The notes below the pieces were generated by a model that saw only the letters and a list, made by a program, of their open reading frames with translations, searched no databases and was not told the DNA's origin. Of a DNA stretch of 64,000 bases, positions 54,795 through 62,584 are shown one piece after another. Made by a program: the position numbers and the translations under genes. The stretch lies in the NCBI RefSeq assembly GCF_001189245.1, contig NZ_LFIQ01000119.1, forward strand, positions 380,606 to 444,605, in the 5' to 3' direction. The DNA comes from Bradyrhizobium pachyrhizi (GTDB lineage Bacteria; Pseudomonadota; Alphaproteobacteria; Rhizobiales; Xanthobacteraceae). Within the stretch, counting starts at the first letter, position 1, and each line of letters starts with the position of its first letter.

Positions 54795-55139
54795 TCACTC
54801 GACTTCCTGCACGACCGTACGGGTGTCGGGATCGACCAGCATCACGCGCTGGCCGGTATAGACATAGCGATATCTGGTGAGCAACGGGCCCCAATCGGCA
54901 GGCACCGCTTCAAGCTCGACCTCGCGCGGCACAGGCGAGCCGACGACGATCCTCTCCCGCGTCTCGACGGGACGGATCTTGTGTTCGGTCACATAGCTGT
55001 GGATTCGCGTGCGGTACTGCGGCTCGATCTGCACGGTGGCGGCATGTCCGGCACCGGTCGTGCCGACAATCGTGCTCTGGGCGAAAGCGCCCGTCGACGC
55101 CAATACGGCGGCAACAGAAATCAGAACCAGCTTTTTCAT
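54795..55139 (-). CDS. DUF1236-type periplasmic protein
   Basis: 114 residues with signal peptide MKKLVLISVAAVLASTGAFA. The mature part carries TRIHSYVTEHKIRPVETRERIVVGSPVP and ends with YRYVYTGQRVMLVDPDTRTVVQEVE, the pattern of DUF1236 proteins (a short fold in which a basic residue-rich helix precedes a beta hairpin). GGAGGA precedes the ATG at 55139. Function unknown; members are periplasmic. Confidence 0.85.
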   Translation of the reverse strand: MKKLVLISVAAVLASTGAFAQSTIVGTTGAGHAATVQIEPQYRTRIHSYVTEHKIRPVETRERIVVGSPVPREVELEAVPADWGPLLTRYRYVYTGQRVMLVDPDTRTVVQEVE

Positions 55140-55253
55140 AACGTCCTCCTCACCGCTCCATGCGGCGTTTCGAGAACCGCGACAGAATGGCAATGTTCCT
55201 AACGGAGGATCCCGATCAATCGCGCCGCCGGCGCGCTCCTCGCGCCAAGGCGT

Positions 55254-55430
55254 TCATCCGGGAATGGTCGTCTTGTTCGGCTGGTCCAGTGTTGGCGCGT
55301 CCGGACTTTCGCTCTCCGCATTCAGCTCGACCTCGGCCGCGTGCCGGAATTCCTTGTCCCTGCCGTCGGGCTTTCCGGCCTTCTCCCAGAGCTGCCGCGC
55401 GTAGTCCCTGATCTGCTGTTCGGTGGCCAT
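55254..55430 (-). CDS. DUF2934 family protein (58 aa)
   Basis: MATEQQIRDYARQLWEKAGK followed by PDGRDKEFRHAAEVEL is the DUF2934 signature (I-R-x-A-x-x-L-W-E-x-A-G-x-P-x-G). AGAGGAATGAC precedes the ATG. It starts one base after the DUF3606 gene stop, forming a two-gene unit. Function of the family is unknown; genes are often in stress-response clusters. Confidence 0.82.
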   Translation of the reverse strand: MATEQQIRDYARQLWEKAGKPDGRDKEFRHAAEVELNAESESPDAPTLDQPNKTTIPG

Positions 55431-55431
55431 G

Positions 55432-55617
55432 TCATTCCTCTGGAATTCCGAGCTCCTTGCGAACCGTCACGGCCGAGTCACCGACCTTCTCGACGGCTTT
55501 ACGCAGCTGTTCGCGCGACACACCGAGGGCATGTGTCCAGCATCTCACCTGAAGCAGATCGTGCATGTTGATCTTCGAACGATCGAACTGCTCTTTCCTG
55601 GTCAGGCGCTTGGTCAC
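55432..55617 (-). CDS. DUF3606 family protein (61 aa)
   Basis: The block DRSKINMHDLLQVRCWTHAL with GVSREQLRKAVEKVGDSAVTV matches DUF3606 closely (N-x-H-[ED]-x-x-x-V-x-Y/C-W-[TC]-x-x-x-G). The start is taken as GTG at 55617 with GAGAAG upstream, because no ATG lies before the domain in frame nearby. First gene of the DUF3606-DUF2934 pair. Confidence 0.8.
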   Translation of the reverse strand: MTKRLTRKEQFDRSKINMHDLLQVRCWTHALGVSREQLRKAVEKVGDSAVTVRKELGIPEE

Positions 55618-55797
55618 TGAACTTCTCGCGTCAGCGCTCGGCCTGAGCCTCGGCCGTTGCTGGCGATCCAATCTTCAGGACAGCCATTTGTTCCTTTCTT
55701 GGATGGATCGGTCGTCACCCCTCGGAGGAACATTATCCGCGAGCGATACTTCAGTCGTGAGAGGCAGAGCGGGCGGCAGCACGAACAAGGGCGAGCC

Positions 55798-55956
55798 ATG
55801 ACAGGCATTGCAGACAGGATCGGCGGACGGGTCAAGCAGCTCATCGCCGAGATCATCAACGATGGCAGACTTGCCGAGGAAGGCACGCAGCAGATCAAGA
55901 AGGCCGAGAACGCGCCGCCTGCGAAGCCGTTCGGCAATTTGGACAAGCTGACCTAG
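55798..55956 (+). CDS. CsbD-like small protein (52 aa)
   Basis: MTGIADRIGGRVKQLIAEII... with NDGRLAEEGTQQIKKAE, the helical pattern of the CsbD-like/UPF0337 stress protein family, though shorter than usual. AAGGGCGA lies before the ATG at 55798. The stop abuts the start of the next gene directly, so the two are coupled. Confidence 0.7.
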   Translation: MTGIADRIGGRVKQLIAEIINDGRLAEEGTQQIKKAENAPPAKPFGNLDKLT

Positions 55957-56178
55957 ATGCCCAGATACTTCTTCCATCTCGCGGGCGACATCCCCGCACA
56001 CGACGTCGTCGGTCACGACTGTGCCGACGACAAGGACGCCCAGGATCACGGCAGCTTCATCGCTCACCGGATCGGGACCGAAAAGCCGGAGATGGTTCGC
56101 GACGGCAATTTCATTTCGGTTCGCGATGCGGGCGATAGCGAGCTCTTCCGCATCCCGCTGGCTTCGACGAGCGTCTGA
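55957..56178 (+). CDS. DUF6894-type small protein (73 aa)
   Basis: MPRYFFHLAGDIPAHDVVGH... with the initial P-R-Y-F-F-H-L and the later AHRIGTEKPEMVRDGNFISVRDAGDSELF region is typical of the DUF6894 family, small soluble proteins frequent in Rhizobiales. It begins on the base after the CsbD-like gene stop. Function unknown. Confidence 0.82.
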   Translation: MPRYFFHLAGDIPAHDVVGHDCADDKDAQDHGSFIAHRIGTEKPEMVRDGNFISVRDAGDSELFRIPLASTSV

Positions 56179-56377
56179 CAGGGAGCGGTCTTTCCCGGCT
56201 CGGCTCGCTTCCCGCAAACCGACGCTACCGGCCGATGTCCGGCATTCCTTCGCCGGCCCGCCGCATGGTGCTCTCGAGGACGCGGTCAGGACAGGCCACG
56301 CCCGCCGTTCAATAGGAACAAACGACGACGAGCGCGGTTCGGAGCTACACCAGGGTTTGAAACACCAATTTGCACAC

Positions 56378-56578
56378 ATGAAACGCCGCAATCGCTTCAA
56401 GCAAACCACGACGCTCGCATACCGCCTGATTCAGCTGGAGGAAGCGGCCCGCGCGAGGGCTTCGCACCTGCCTCCCGGCACCGAGCGGGAACGACTTCTC
56501 AAGAAGGCCCGTGAGGCCGAGCGCGCCGTTCAGATCGAACAATGGCTCGCCACTCCCGGAGCAGAGCCGCCGCCATAG
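56378..56578 (+). CDS. Small hypothetical helical protein (66 aa)
   Basis: MKRRNRFKQTTTLAYRLIQL... continues with EEAARARASHLPPGTERERLLKKARE and ends EQWLATPGAEPPP. It is a helical hairpin protein of a type repeated in Bradyrhizobium-like genomes, with no assigned function. The ATG at 56378 begins the conserved part; the same frame is open upstream without homology. Confidence 0.8.
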   Translation: MKRRNRFKQTTTLAYRLIQLEEAARARASHLPPGTERERLLKKAREAERAVQIEQWLATPGAEPPP

Positions 56579-56579
56579 C

Positions 56580-56617
56580 GCTTCGATTCACATAAGTTGC
56601 TTCGATTCACATAAGCT
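56580..56617. repeat. 19-bp tandem duplication
   Basis: GCTTCGATTCACATAAGTT is followed immediately by a copy differing at one base, right after the stop of the 66-residue gene. Probably a simple replication slippage product. Confidence 0.8.
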
Positions 56618-57028
56618 AATGCGCATTGCCGACCCGTGCGTCATTCGAAAACGCATTGGTGTCACGGCCACGCGAGGGGCTCGACAGCGTCGAGAGCAGT
56701 GAGCCAGACTTGGCAAGAACACACCGAGTGGCTGGCCCCGGCCTGTCCGACGCCAGCCGCGCAACCGATGCGGCCGGCGCCATGTTCGCGCGGCGTCAAG
56801 AGAGGCGGACGTGGTCGGCCTCGAACGTGATCTGAAAATTACTCCGATCGCTCCGATGCGACGCCGAACACGGCTGCCTCCCGCGCACCCGCGCCGTGCG
56901 ATAACTCACCCTGCCTTGCAGCCGCGCCAGCAACCTGCCCAGCTCTTGCAAAGGACGCCTTGCCTGAGCGACACTCCCAATTCCTGATATTGCGAGCTCG
57001 ATACTCCCGCACGCGATGAGTTCATCGA
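56618..57028. other. Gene-free stretch
   Basis: About 410 bases in which I find no supported gene, RNA or repeat. Confidence 0.3.
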
Positions 57029-57172
57029 ATGAAAACAGCTCCGAGCGATCGACGACCAATCCATCATTCCCCGATCTTCTGGGTCGGCATAGCCTTGTGC
57101 CTGGCAGCGATCGCAATCTACCTCTGGTCCGACGACCTCTCCTGGCGGCCGGCGCCGAACCCGCGGTCATGA
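57029..57172 (+). CDS. Small membrane protein (47 aa)
   Basis: The ORF opens MKTAPSDRRPIHHS and continues PIFWVGIALCLAAIAIYLW as a single transmembrane helix, then SDDLSWRPAPNPRS. It reads as a polar N-terminus, one helix and a short tail. The helix and SDDLSWRP end look like a conserved small inner-membrane protein of this bacterial group. Start at the ATG at 57029 is the only choice that includes the polar lead. Confidence 0.75.
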   Translation: MKTAPSDRRPIHHSPIFWVGIALCLAAIAIYLWSDDLSWRPAPNPRS

Positions 57173-57418
57173 ACCGGCTGGCGGGAGTTCGACCAGCTCT
57201 TCGAGGTGGCTCTAAAGCATATTGCCGCTGTCAGCCTTGACCAAGATCCCTGTAACCCAAATCCCCGTGGCTCAAATCGCTGCCGTAGCCGGGAAAACAC
57301 GCTTTCTCGTCGAATTCATTTGAAATACAATTTAGGTTTGACGGCCAAAGCCGCGTGAAAGAGGATCATTTGGAATTTTTTTTCACAACTGCCGATACTT
57401 ACTTCCTTTGCGCTGACG

Positions 57419-58597
57419 TTGATGCTGACGCTGGTTCTTCCCAGCCTCATGGAGCGCATTCGGCTGCCTCGTCCGGTCGGATACATCCTCGCGGGCATTA
57501 TCCTGGGCCCGAACATGCTTTCTATCCTCAATCCCGACGGAAAGATCGTCGGCTTCTTCGCTGAGCTCGGCAAGCTGTTGCTGATGTTCTTCGCCGGCTT
57601 TGAGGTCAACATCGCGCAGTTCAACAAGGCGCGTCATAAGGCGGCTACATTCGGCCTTCTCACTTTCGCCTGCCCCTTTGCATTGGCAGTAACCCTTGCG
57701 GCGCTGCTGGGGTACTCGCCTAATGCAAGCGCGGTCATCGGCGCCATACTGGCCTCCCATACCCTGCTCGGACTGCCCATCGTCAAGCAAGAAGGCCTCC
57801 TGGGACAGGAAGCGACCGTCGTGGCAGTGGGCGCCACGCTATTCACCGATATGCTTTCCATTCTTGTCCTCGCGTTATGCGTGCCGATTCACGTCAGAGG
57901 CTTTGATCCCTTGGGAATGCTGATCCTCCTGGGATGGTTGGCCGTTTATGTGCCGGGGATCGTCGTCGGATTGAGCTGGTTCGTTGAGCGCCTTCTGGCG
58001 GCCTTTGGGACAACCAGGGTCTCCAGCGCGCTGATCATGCTTCTTGTAATGGCGATTTCCGCCCAGATGGCGGAATGGATTGGCATGGAAGGAATCATCG
58101 GCGCCTTTCTTGCAGGCGTTGCCCTGAAGCGGGCGTTCGGAGAGGTCAAGGGCGACGATTCCCTGGAAATTATGAGTCAGGCCCTGTTCATTCCGGTGTT
58201 CTTCATTACGGCCGGTTTCCTTGTCGATTTCAAAGTGTTCTTCGCGACATTGCGCGATCAGCCGTTGCTTGTGGTCGGCGTGCTTGCGGCGCTATTTGGC
58301 GGCAAATGGCTTGCAGCCGAAAGTACAGGATGGTTGTTCGGCTACCGCCGCACGGAACGCAACTTGATGTTCGGTCTTACCGTGCCGCAGGTTGCGGCCA
58401 CGCTCGCGGTCGCTCTGGTCGCCTATTCCACAAAAAATGCTGCGGGTCAGCGATTGATCGATCATCCCATGTTGAATGCTACGGTTGTTCTGGTGATCGT
58501 ATCGTCGATCGTCGGATTGATGCTCACAGCGCACGCCGCACGACAGCTAGATCACATGGACAGCAAGTCCAACCAGGCGAGCCCTGGTCGAAGCTAG
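57419..58597 (+). CDS. Kef-type cation:proton antiporter (CPA2 family), possible N-terminal frameshift
   Basis: About 392 residues and roughly 11 hydrophobic segments. Family motifs are IRLPRPVGYILAGIILGP, LLLMFFAGFEV and SHTLLGLPIVKQ. It should exchange K+ or Na+ for H+ in the inner membrane; no cytosolic TrkA-N domain is present. The visible start (TTG 57419 or ATG 57422) cuts the first helix. A GTG at 57355 reads VKEDHLEFFF up to a T8 run at 57376-57383; removing one T joins it to SQLPILTSFALTLMLTLVLP and gives a normal N-terminus. Sequencing error, slippage or a true mutation cannot be told apart here. Confidence 0.85.
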   Translation: MMLTLVLPSLMERIRLPRPVGYILAGIILGPNMLSILNPDGKIVGFFAELGKLLLMFFAGFEVNIAQFNKARHKAATFGLLTFACPFALAVTLAALLGYSPNASAVIGAILASHTLLGLPIVKQEGLLGQEATVVAVGATLFTDMLSILVLALCVPIHVRGFDPLGMLILLGWLAVYVPGIVVGLSWFVERLLAAFGTTRVSSALIMLLVMAISAQMAEWIGMEGIIGAFLAGVALKRAFGEVKGDDSLEIMSQALFIPVFFITAGFLVDFKVFFATLRDQPLLVVGVLAALFGGKWLAAESTGWLFGYRRTERNLMFGLTVPQVAATLAVALVAYSTKNAAGQRLIDHPMLNATVVLVIVSSIVGLMLTAHAARQLDHMDSKSNQASPGRS

Positions 58598-58689
58598 TCG
58601 AGAGATTGCAAGGCGGCCGATGCCTGATCCGGGATGAAGAGCCGGCTGAAGCGGCATCCTGCACGTGTGCCGACCGGGAGCACCGTCCC

Positions 58690-59667
58690 TCAGCGAGAAC
58701 CCTTTCGCGCGAGCCGGACGCCGCGCGGCGAATCGCCGAAGCGGGTTCGGAACAGACGGTTGAAATACGAAACATCCGAAAAGCCGACCTCGAGCGCGAT
58801 ATCGGAAATTCGCCGACGGCCGGCATCAGGCTCGGTGAGCAATTTGAGCGCCCGCTGCAGCCGCAATTCATTCAAGCGCTCGGTGAACGACGGCCCTGAT
58901 GACGTCATCAGGCGCTGCAGATAGCGCGACGAGATGCCCTGGTCACGCGCAACCGTTTGAACGCTGAGCCCGGGCTCCTCAAAGTGTGCGGCGATGTAGT
59001 CGAGCACGGCACGGTGCCGCGCAGCAACGACGGCGCTCGCGCTGCTCTCGCCCAGCGCACCACACTCGCCGATCGCGAGCGCGATGAGATCGTGGATATG
59101 GGTCACGACCGTATCGCGAAGCTTCGGCGCGCTCAGCGCTTTCGTCTTAAGCACCGATTTCAGATATGAGATGAACAGTCGGAATGCTTCCGTCCGGTGC
59201 CAAATCGGCCGCATGACCAGGCCTTCGACGTCGGTCACGCGCTGCGCAAGTGCCTCGCGCGGCACGGCCAGGCCGAATTGCAACCCGTCGATATAGGTGA
59301 CGCTGGCGGGCTCGGAATGCAGAATTGCAATTGCATCGCCGGCGCGAAAATCGGCGTCCCGGCCGCGCTGCGATAGCTGACCTCTGCCCGGAGAGCAGAA
59401 GATGATCCCGATGGAGTCATCGCCATCGGCAAGGTTCGCCTGCAAACGCTTGAACCGCATCGACGTGCCTTTCAGCGCCAGCATGCGCAAACCCTGAACC
59501 GCTCGCAGCGACGCATCGGCCTGGAATGAAACGTTCGATAGAGGCTCGATATCGGCGTGCACGATGCATCGGCCAAAGTGCTCGCGCCAGAGCGGGATAC
59601 GAATGCGTTCCGGAAGCTCGCACGTCGAAAATCGATACGATGCGAAATTGGCTGCGTCCATCGGCAT
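58690..59667 (-). CDS. AraC-family transcriptional regulator
   Basis: 325 residues. The N-terminal part (about 15-175) resembles the AraC-binding-like ligand domain of the type with LPERIRIPLWREHFGR. The C-terminal double HTH (about 220-320) reads LSVQTVARDQGISSRYLQRLM and then ISDIALEVGFSDVSYFNRLFRTRFGDSPR, the standard AraC/XylS signature. It is convergent with the antiporter, with 92 bases between stops. Targets are unknown; the divergent gene-free region downstream of its start is where autoregulatory sites would be. Confidence 0.93.
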   Translation of the reverse strand: MPMDAANFASYRFSTCELPERIRIPLWREHFGRCIVHADIEPLSNVSFQADASLRAVQGLRMLALKGTSMRFKRLQANLADGDDSIGIIFCSPGRGQLSQRGRDADFRAGDAIAILHSEPASVTYIDGLQFGLAVPREALAQRVTDVEGLVMRPIWHRTEAFRLFISYLKSVLKTKALSAPKLRDTVVTHIHDLIALAIGECGALGESSASAVVAARHRAVLDYIAAHFEEPGLSVQTVARDQGISSRYLQRLMTSSGPSFTERLNELRLQRALKLLTEPDAGRRRISDIALEVGFSDVSYFNRLFRTRFGDSPRGVRLARKGSR

Positions 59668-60180
59668 GGGGACCTCCAGCCTTCACAAAACATCAGAATG
59701 AAATGCTGCGGCACTCCACGGTCAGTATCCGCATTTTGCGATTCACGCACCGGCCTTCGCCCGATCCGTGCGCATGAGTCCAAGAAGCCACGTTACCGAT
59801 CTGCTAGTCTTGTTCGCCTGTGATTGATGCTGATGTGAACTAGTTCACTTGGTGGTCAGAATATTATGTATATAATGACATTATGAAAATCGCGGCAAAT
59901 TTCCCTTTTAAGAAGAAGCAGTCGCGATCGCTCTATTTATAATTGCTGCCATCGGATCCGTTTCAAACATTCCTGGCAGAGTAAAGCGCAAATCAGTGTC
60001 ATGCCCCTGTACGCGGTCTCCTGGCTAAGTCGCCACGCGCAGGTCATTCAGTAGAACGACTGATATCGATTTTGGTTGCGTCGGACTGCCTGCGGCACTT
60101 GTCGGTTATCGCCGCCGGTTGAAATGGTCGAAATCTGTCACGTGGGAAAGTCAACCTAGTGATCAAGAAGGCGTTCGATC
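59668..60180. other. Gene-free regulatory-looking region
   Basis: About 510 bases without a supported gene. It contains a perfect palindrome (59835-59848) and an A+T-rich patch (59860-59945) that could be a promoter. Confidence 0.35.
59835..59848. promoter_or_regulatory. Perfect 14-bp palindrome, candidate operator
   Basis: GTGAACTAGTTCAC is perfectly self-complementary and lies just upstream of an A+T-rich patch with ATTATGTATATAATG. The form is typical of operators of dimeric regulators such as the TetR family. No such regulator gene is seen nearby. Confidence 0.4.
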
Positions 60181-60363
60181 ATGTCCATCATATTCGACAT
60201 GCTTTATCGTGAATACTGTCGCGCCCGCCTCGCGGAAATGCGAAAGCAGCATTTGTTGCCGGCCATCGGCGACGTCGCGCAGGCGGCGCCGTCAGAGGAT
60301 AGCGATCCACCCGGCCCCCGTGATTGCGGCTGGCCGGCGGAAGCGCCGCCGACCCTCGGGTAG
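60181..60363 (+). CDS. Small hypothetical protein (60 aa)
   Basis: MSIIFDMLYREYCRARLAEM... with a basic helical first half and an acidic Pro-rich second half. GAAGG precedes the ATG by nine bases. No family recognised. It lies 124 bases before the opgC-like gene on the same strand. Confidence 0.5.
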   Translation: MSIIFDMLYREYCRARLAEMRKQHLLPAIGDVAQAAPSEDSDPPGPRDCGWPAEAPPTLG

Positions 60364-60487
60364 CTGGAGCGCACAATCATACAGGTTGGCCGGAGGCTAG
60401 TCCGGCACGCGCACGCCTCGGAGCACCCGAGCGTCTCATGGACCTAGGTCCGGTGAGGCCGCGCGCGCCCGCCAGACAGATCGACAG

Positions 60488-61711
60488 ATGCACGATCGAA
60501 CCCGCAGCTCGAAGCGATTGCTCGGCGAGACCCCGCCGGAGTTCAGATCGACCGGCCGCGACCCGCGCATCGATGTCTGTCGCGGAATCGCATTGTGGTG
60601 GATCTTTCTCGATCACATTCCAGACAACGTCGGAAGTTGGCTGACCCTGCGCAACTACGGCTTCTGCGATGCCGCCGAAATATTCATGTTCATCTCGGGC
60701 GTCACCTGCGCACTGGCCTACGGCAGGGCGCGTCAGCGCGACGGTTGGCGCGGCATGATCGGCCGTTCGCTGCGGCGGGGATGGGATATCTATGCCGCCT
60801 TTCTGCTGCTGACGCTCGCTTGCGCGATCGTCGTCTACCTCGCGGGCAGCGACCGTCTCGCCGACGACAGCAATACGCGGGTTCTGTTCGAACGTCCAGG
60901 CGCAGCGCTTGCGCACGCCGCGGTCCTGCAATTCCACCCTGTCAATACCGACGTGCTGCCGGTCTTTGTGATCTGTCACGTGTTGTTCGCACCGCTGCTG
61001 TGGCTGCTGCTGCGAGCGCCGAACCTGGCGCTTGGTCTTTCGCTGTCGCTTTACGCGCTGGTGCACGTCTTCGGCTGGAGCATTCCCGCCTGGCCCGACG
61101 GCGTCTGGTTCTTCAACCCGCTGGCCTGGCAGCTTCCGGTGGTGCTGGGCGCATGGTATGTCATCGAGGGAAGGACCATCCAGGGATGGGTGACGTCGCG
61201 CCCCGCGCTTGTTCTGTCGGCGCTTTATCTCGCGTTCGGCTTCGTCGTTGCGCTGGGCCACGGCATCAAGCCGCCGCTGCTGCCGCAGGCGCTGACGGAT
61301 CTGCTGTTTCCGATGGACAAGTCGAACTTGAGCCCGTTGCGGCTGCTGCATTTTCTGGCACTTGCCATCGTGGTGTCATGGCTCGTTCCAGCGGGCTGGC
61401 AGGGACTGTCGACGCCGATGCTGCACAGCGCGAGGCGTTGTGGCGAGAACTCGCTGCCGATCTATTGTCTCGGCGTCCTGCTGGCGCTGGCCAGCCAATG
61501 CGACCTGTTCGACATCTCGAACCGGCTCTCGATGCAGATCGGACTCAGTCTTGCCGGTGTCCTTGTGATGGCCGCGGCCGCGACGCTGCTGAACACGCTC
61601 GGCACCAAGCGCGCCCGGTCGCCGGATGTCGACACCGCCGCCGGACATGATCCTGTGCCGCGCGCCGCCGATCGCGGCATTTTCGACGGTCACGGCGCGC
61701 ATATCCTCTAA
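60488..61711 (+). CDS. opgC: OpgC-like membrane acyltransferase
   Basis: 407 residues and about ten membrane helices. The start of the domain DPRIDVCRGIALWWIFLDHIPDNVGSW is characteristic of OpgC proteins, which in Rhodobacter succinylate osmoregulated periplasmic glucans. Conserved AAEIFMFISGVTCALAYG and the C-terminal CGENSLPIYCLGVLLAL are also present. It probably decorates a periplasmic glucan. There is no ribosome site of note before the ATG, and the N-terminus could be shorter. Confidence 0.88.
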   Translation: MHDRTRSSKRLLGETPPEFRSTGRDPRIDVCRGIALWWIFLDHIPDNVGSWLTLRNYGFCDAAEIFMFISGVTCALAYGRARQRDGWRGMIGRSLRRGWDIYAAFLLLTLACAIVVYLAGSDRLADDSNTRVLFERPGAALAHAAVLQFHPVNTDVLPVFVICHVLFAPLLWLLLRAPNLALGLSLSLYALVHVFGWSIPAWPDGVWFFNPLAWQLPVVLGAWYVIEGRTIQGWVTSRPALVLSALYLAFGFVVALGHGIKPPLLPQALTDLLFPMDKSNLSPLRLLHFLALAIVVSWLVPAGWQGLSTPMLHSARRCGENSLPIYCLGVLLALASQCDLFDISNRLSMQIGLSLAGVLVMAAAATLLNTLGTKRARSPDVDTAAGHDPVPRAADRGIFDGHGAHIL

Positions 61712-61721
61712 AGCGCGCCAT

Positions 61722-61756
61722 CGTGCGCGGGAGAAGCGGATGCTCTCCCACGCACG
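61722..61756. terminator. Bidirectional terminator-like hairpin
   Basis: CGTGCGCGGGAGA pairs with TCTCCCACGCACG over 13 positions with one mismatch and a 9-base loop, exactly between the convergent opgC-like and hydrolase genes. There is no T run. Confidence 0.6.
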
Positions 61757-61770
61757 GTCAACGCCGACGC

Positions 61771-62550
61771 TCAGCTCGACTGCCGCGCGGCGTCGAGGAT
61801 CAGCCGGGCGATCGCGTCGGGCTGCGAGATCAGCGCGAGATGGCTGGCCTTCACCTCGATCGTGGTGGCGCCCATCCGCTTGGCCATGAAGCGCTCGAGA
61901 TCCGGATTGATGGTGCGGTCTTCGGTCGAGACGGCGTAGTAGCTCGGCTTGCTGCGCCAGGCCGCATGGCTGGTCTTGCCGGCCAGCAGTTGCTTGTGGA
62001 ACGGCTGCTGCACGGCATAGAGCACCTTCGCCTTGGCCTCCGGCAGGTCGCCGGCGAAATCGCGCAGGAACGCTTGTTCGCTGAGCCGGCCCTCGTCGCC
62101 ATCGAACACGATGCCGGCGCTCGCGGGCGGCGTCGGATAGGTCTTGGCCAGCGCGGTGTAATCCTCGTCCGCATCGGGTGCGCGCGCTGCGACATAGACC
62201 AGCGCCGAGACATTCGGATGCACGCCGGCCTCGGTGACGATCATGCCGGAGAAGGAATGGCCGACCAGCACGGTCGGACCATCCTGGCGATCGAGCACCC
62301 GCTGCGCGGAGGCAACCGCTTCAGGCAACGTGGTCAGCGGATTTTGCACCGACGTCACGTTGAGCCCGGCGGCCTGCAGGCGGGGGATGACCTCGGACCA
62401 GCAGGAGCCGTCAGCGAACAGGCCGTGCACCAGCACGACGTTGCGCGCCTTGACCGGCGGCGTGGTGGCGGCCATGCCGCGCGAGGACACCAGTGAAGCC
62501 GCAGCTCCAGCGAGCAAGGCGGTCGAGAAGGCGCGTCTGTTCATCATCAT
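61771..62550 (-). CDS. Exported alpha/beta-fold hydrolase
   Basis: 259 residues. The N-terminus NRRAFSTALLAGAAASLV is a twin-arginine-type signal, so export in folded form is likely. The core starts NVVLVHGLFADGSCW; the nucleophile is Ser99 in LVGHSFSGM and the catalytic His lies in ASHLALISQP. Related proteins are esterases of broad range. Three consecutive ATGs start the gene, with GGAGCAG upstream of the first (62550). Confidence 0.87.
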   Translation of the reverse strand: MMMNRRAFSTALLAGAAASLVSSRGMAATTPPVKARNVVLVHGLFADGSCWSEVIPRLQAAGLNVTSVQNPLTTLPEAVASAQRVLDRQDGPTVLVGHSFSGMIVTEAGVHPNVSALVYVAARAPDADEDYTALAKTYPTPPASAGIVFDGDEGRLSEQAFLRDFAGDLPEAKAKVLYAVQQPFHKQLLAGKTSHAAWRSKPSYYAVSTEDRTINPDLERFMAKRMGATTIEVKASHLALISQPDAIARLILDAARQSS

Positions 62551-62584
62551 GTTACTGCTCCGTTGTCGTATGCTGAGTTGAAAA

